A DNA stretch of 30,760 nt from an uncultured Oscillospiraceae bacterium (GTDB lineage: Bacteria; Bacillota; Clostridia; Oscillospirales; JAAYXM01): positions 1 to 30,760 of the forward strand of contig CAKSEF010000016.1 in assembly GCA_934446465.1 (NCBI GenBank), given 5' to 3'. The translations under genes were made by a program, and so were the position numbers. Shown one piece after another: positions 30,411-30,760 of this stretch (position 1 is the first letter of the stretch; every line of letters begins with the position of its first letter). Under the pieces are notes generated by a model that was not told the origin of the DNA, did not search any database, and saw only the letters and a list, made by a program, of their open reading frames with translations.

Positions 30411-30760
30411 ATGGAAAAGCTTAATGTCGCTGTCATCGGATACGGCAGGAGCGGGTGTGATATTCACAGTGCGTTCTTTAAATCCGAAAACAATGATATC
30501 GTGAATGTCGTTGCCGTCGCGGAGCTTGACGAAAAGCGCGCGAAATTCGCAAAAGAGGACTTTGGCTGTGATACATACAGTGATTACAGGGAGTTTTTCA
30601 AGAGAGACGACATTGACCTCGTCGTAAATGCGTCATATTCCCACATGCACTACGAAACCACCCTCGACCTGCTCAATCACGGCTTTAACGTACTGTGCGA
30701 AAAGCCGATTACCAAAACATCGGCACAGCTTCAGGAGCTGATTGACACCGCAAAGAAGAA
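30411..30760 (+). CDS. Gfo/Idh/MocA-family oxidoreductase (partial, runs off window)
   Basis: The reading frame is open from ATG 30411 (preceded by AAAAGGAGATTG) to the window end, giving about 116 residues of the N-terminal half. The Rossmann loop GYGRSGCDIH (about 10-19) and the EKP motif (LCEKPITKTSAQL, about 95-107) identify the NAD(P)-dependent oxidoreductase family. It differs from the 28110-29084 protein in having a normal EKP. The close spacing to the SGNH gene suggests one transcript. The C-terminal substrate domain is outside the window. Confidence 0.9.
   Translation, partial: MEKLNVAVIGYGRSGCDIHSAFFKSENNDIVNVVAVAELDEKRAKFAKEDFGCDTYSDYREFFKRDDIDLVVNASYSHMHYETTLDLLNHGFNVLCEKPITKTSAQLQELIDTAKK

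Noticed and set aside
1..30760. tRNA, rRNA, CRISPR array, IS element
   Set aside because: Looked for cloverleaf-like segments, regularly spaced repeats and transposase motifs; none found by eye.

Overview
The window reads as chromosome from a strictly anaerobic member of the Clostridia (Firmicutes). Supporting genes are an oxygen-sensitive class III ribonucleotide reductase with its activase, a flavodiiron protein, meso-diaminopimelate dehydrogenase, a PrsA-type foldase lipoprotein and the Firmicutes-type GalT. Many promoters match TTGACA-17-TATAAT, with AGGAGG-like ribosome-binding sites and U-tailed hairpin terminators. Base composition is moderate and looks even by eye. I see no rRNA, tRNA, CRISPR array, transposase or phage gene, and no sign of a large acquired island. 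Assignment below class level is not supported by sequence alone.

Layout. 1-292: hairpins and terminators, no convincing gene. 290-4270 (minus): probable three-gene operon of flavodiiron protein, a 762-aa six-hairpin-glycosidase-like protein and a YbaK/ProX-type aminoacyl-tRNA deacylase. 4391-5245 (plus): DUF11-repeat protein without a signal peptide, facing the PrsA-like lipoprotein (minus, 5415-6569) across a bidirectional terminator. 6737-7946 (plus): DUF421 membrane protein and a cupin. 7989-8687 (minus): orphan HPr-kinase-like P-loop protein, divergent from diaminopimelate dehydrogenase (8817-9797). 10017-12765: nrdD-nrdG behind a promoter flanked by two candidate NrdR boxes. 12853-13900: two zinc-ribbon membrane proteins. 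13901-14220: hairpin-rich gap with a possible 33-aa minus-strand remnant. 14221-16636: overlapping nadE-ydcF-cysK operon.

Right half. 16677-17525 (minus): DegV fatty-acid-binding protein. 17714-19921 (minus): 3'-5' exonuclease, an E2-acyltransferase-like protein lacking the catalytic histidine, and an MGMT-family protein. 20046-20738 (plus): DUF2238/YjdF membrane protein behind a perfect consensus promoter. 20944-24755 (minus): a tight galK-galT-yjbQ-GH25 operon. 24887-26323 (minus): nicotinate phosphoribosyltransferase. 26498-28056 (plus): cyclophilin, small lipoprotein, DUF2752 and TM2 proteins. 28110-30760: two Gfo/Idh/MocA oxidoreductases flanking an SGNH hydrolase; the last runs off the window.

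Functionally this is mixed housekeeping plus carbohydrate metabolism: NAD supply (nadE, pncB), dNTP supply, cysteine and lysine/cell-wall precursors, the galactose Leloir pathway and sugar-derivative oxidoreductases. No clearly new multi-gene system is visible. The best leads are the HPr-kinase-like orphan, the fprA/glycosidase-like/deacylase operon, the histidine-less E2-like protein in a nuclease/DNA-repair operon, the leaderless DUF11 protein and the hairpin-rich gaps.
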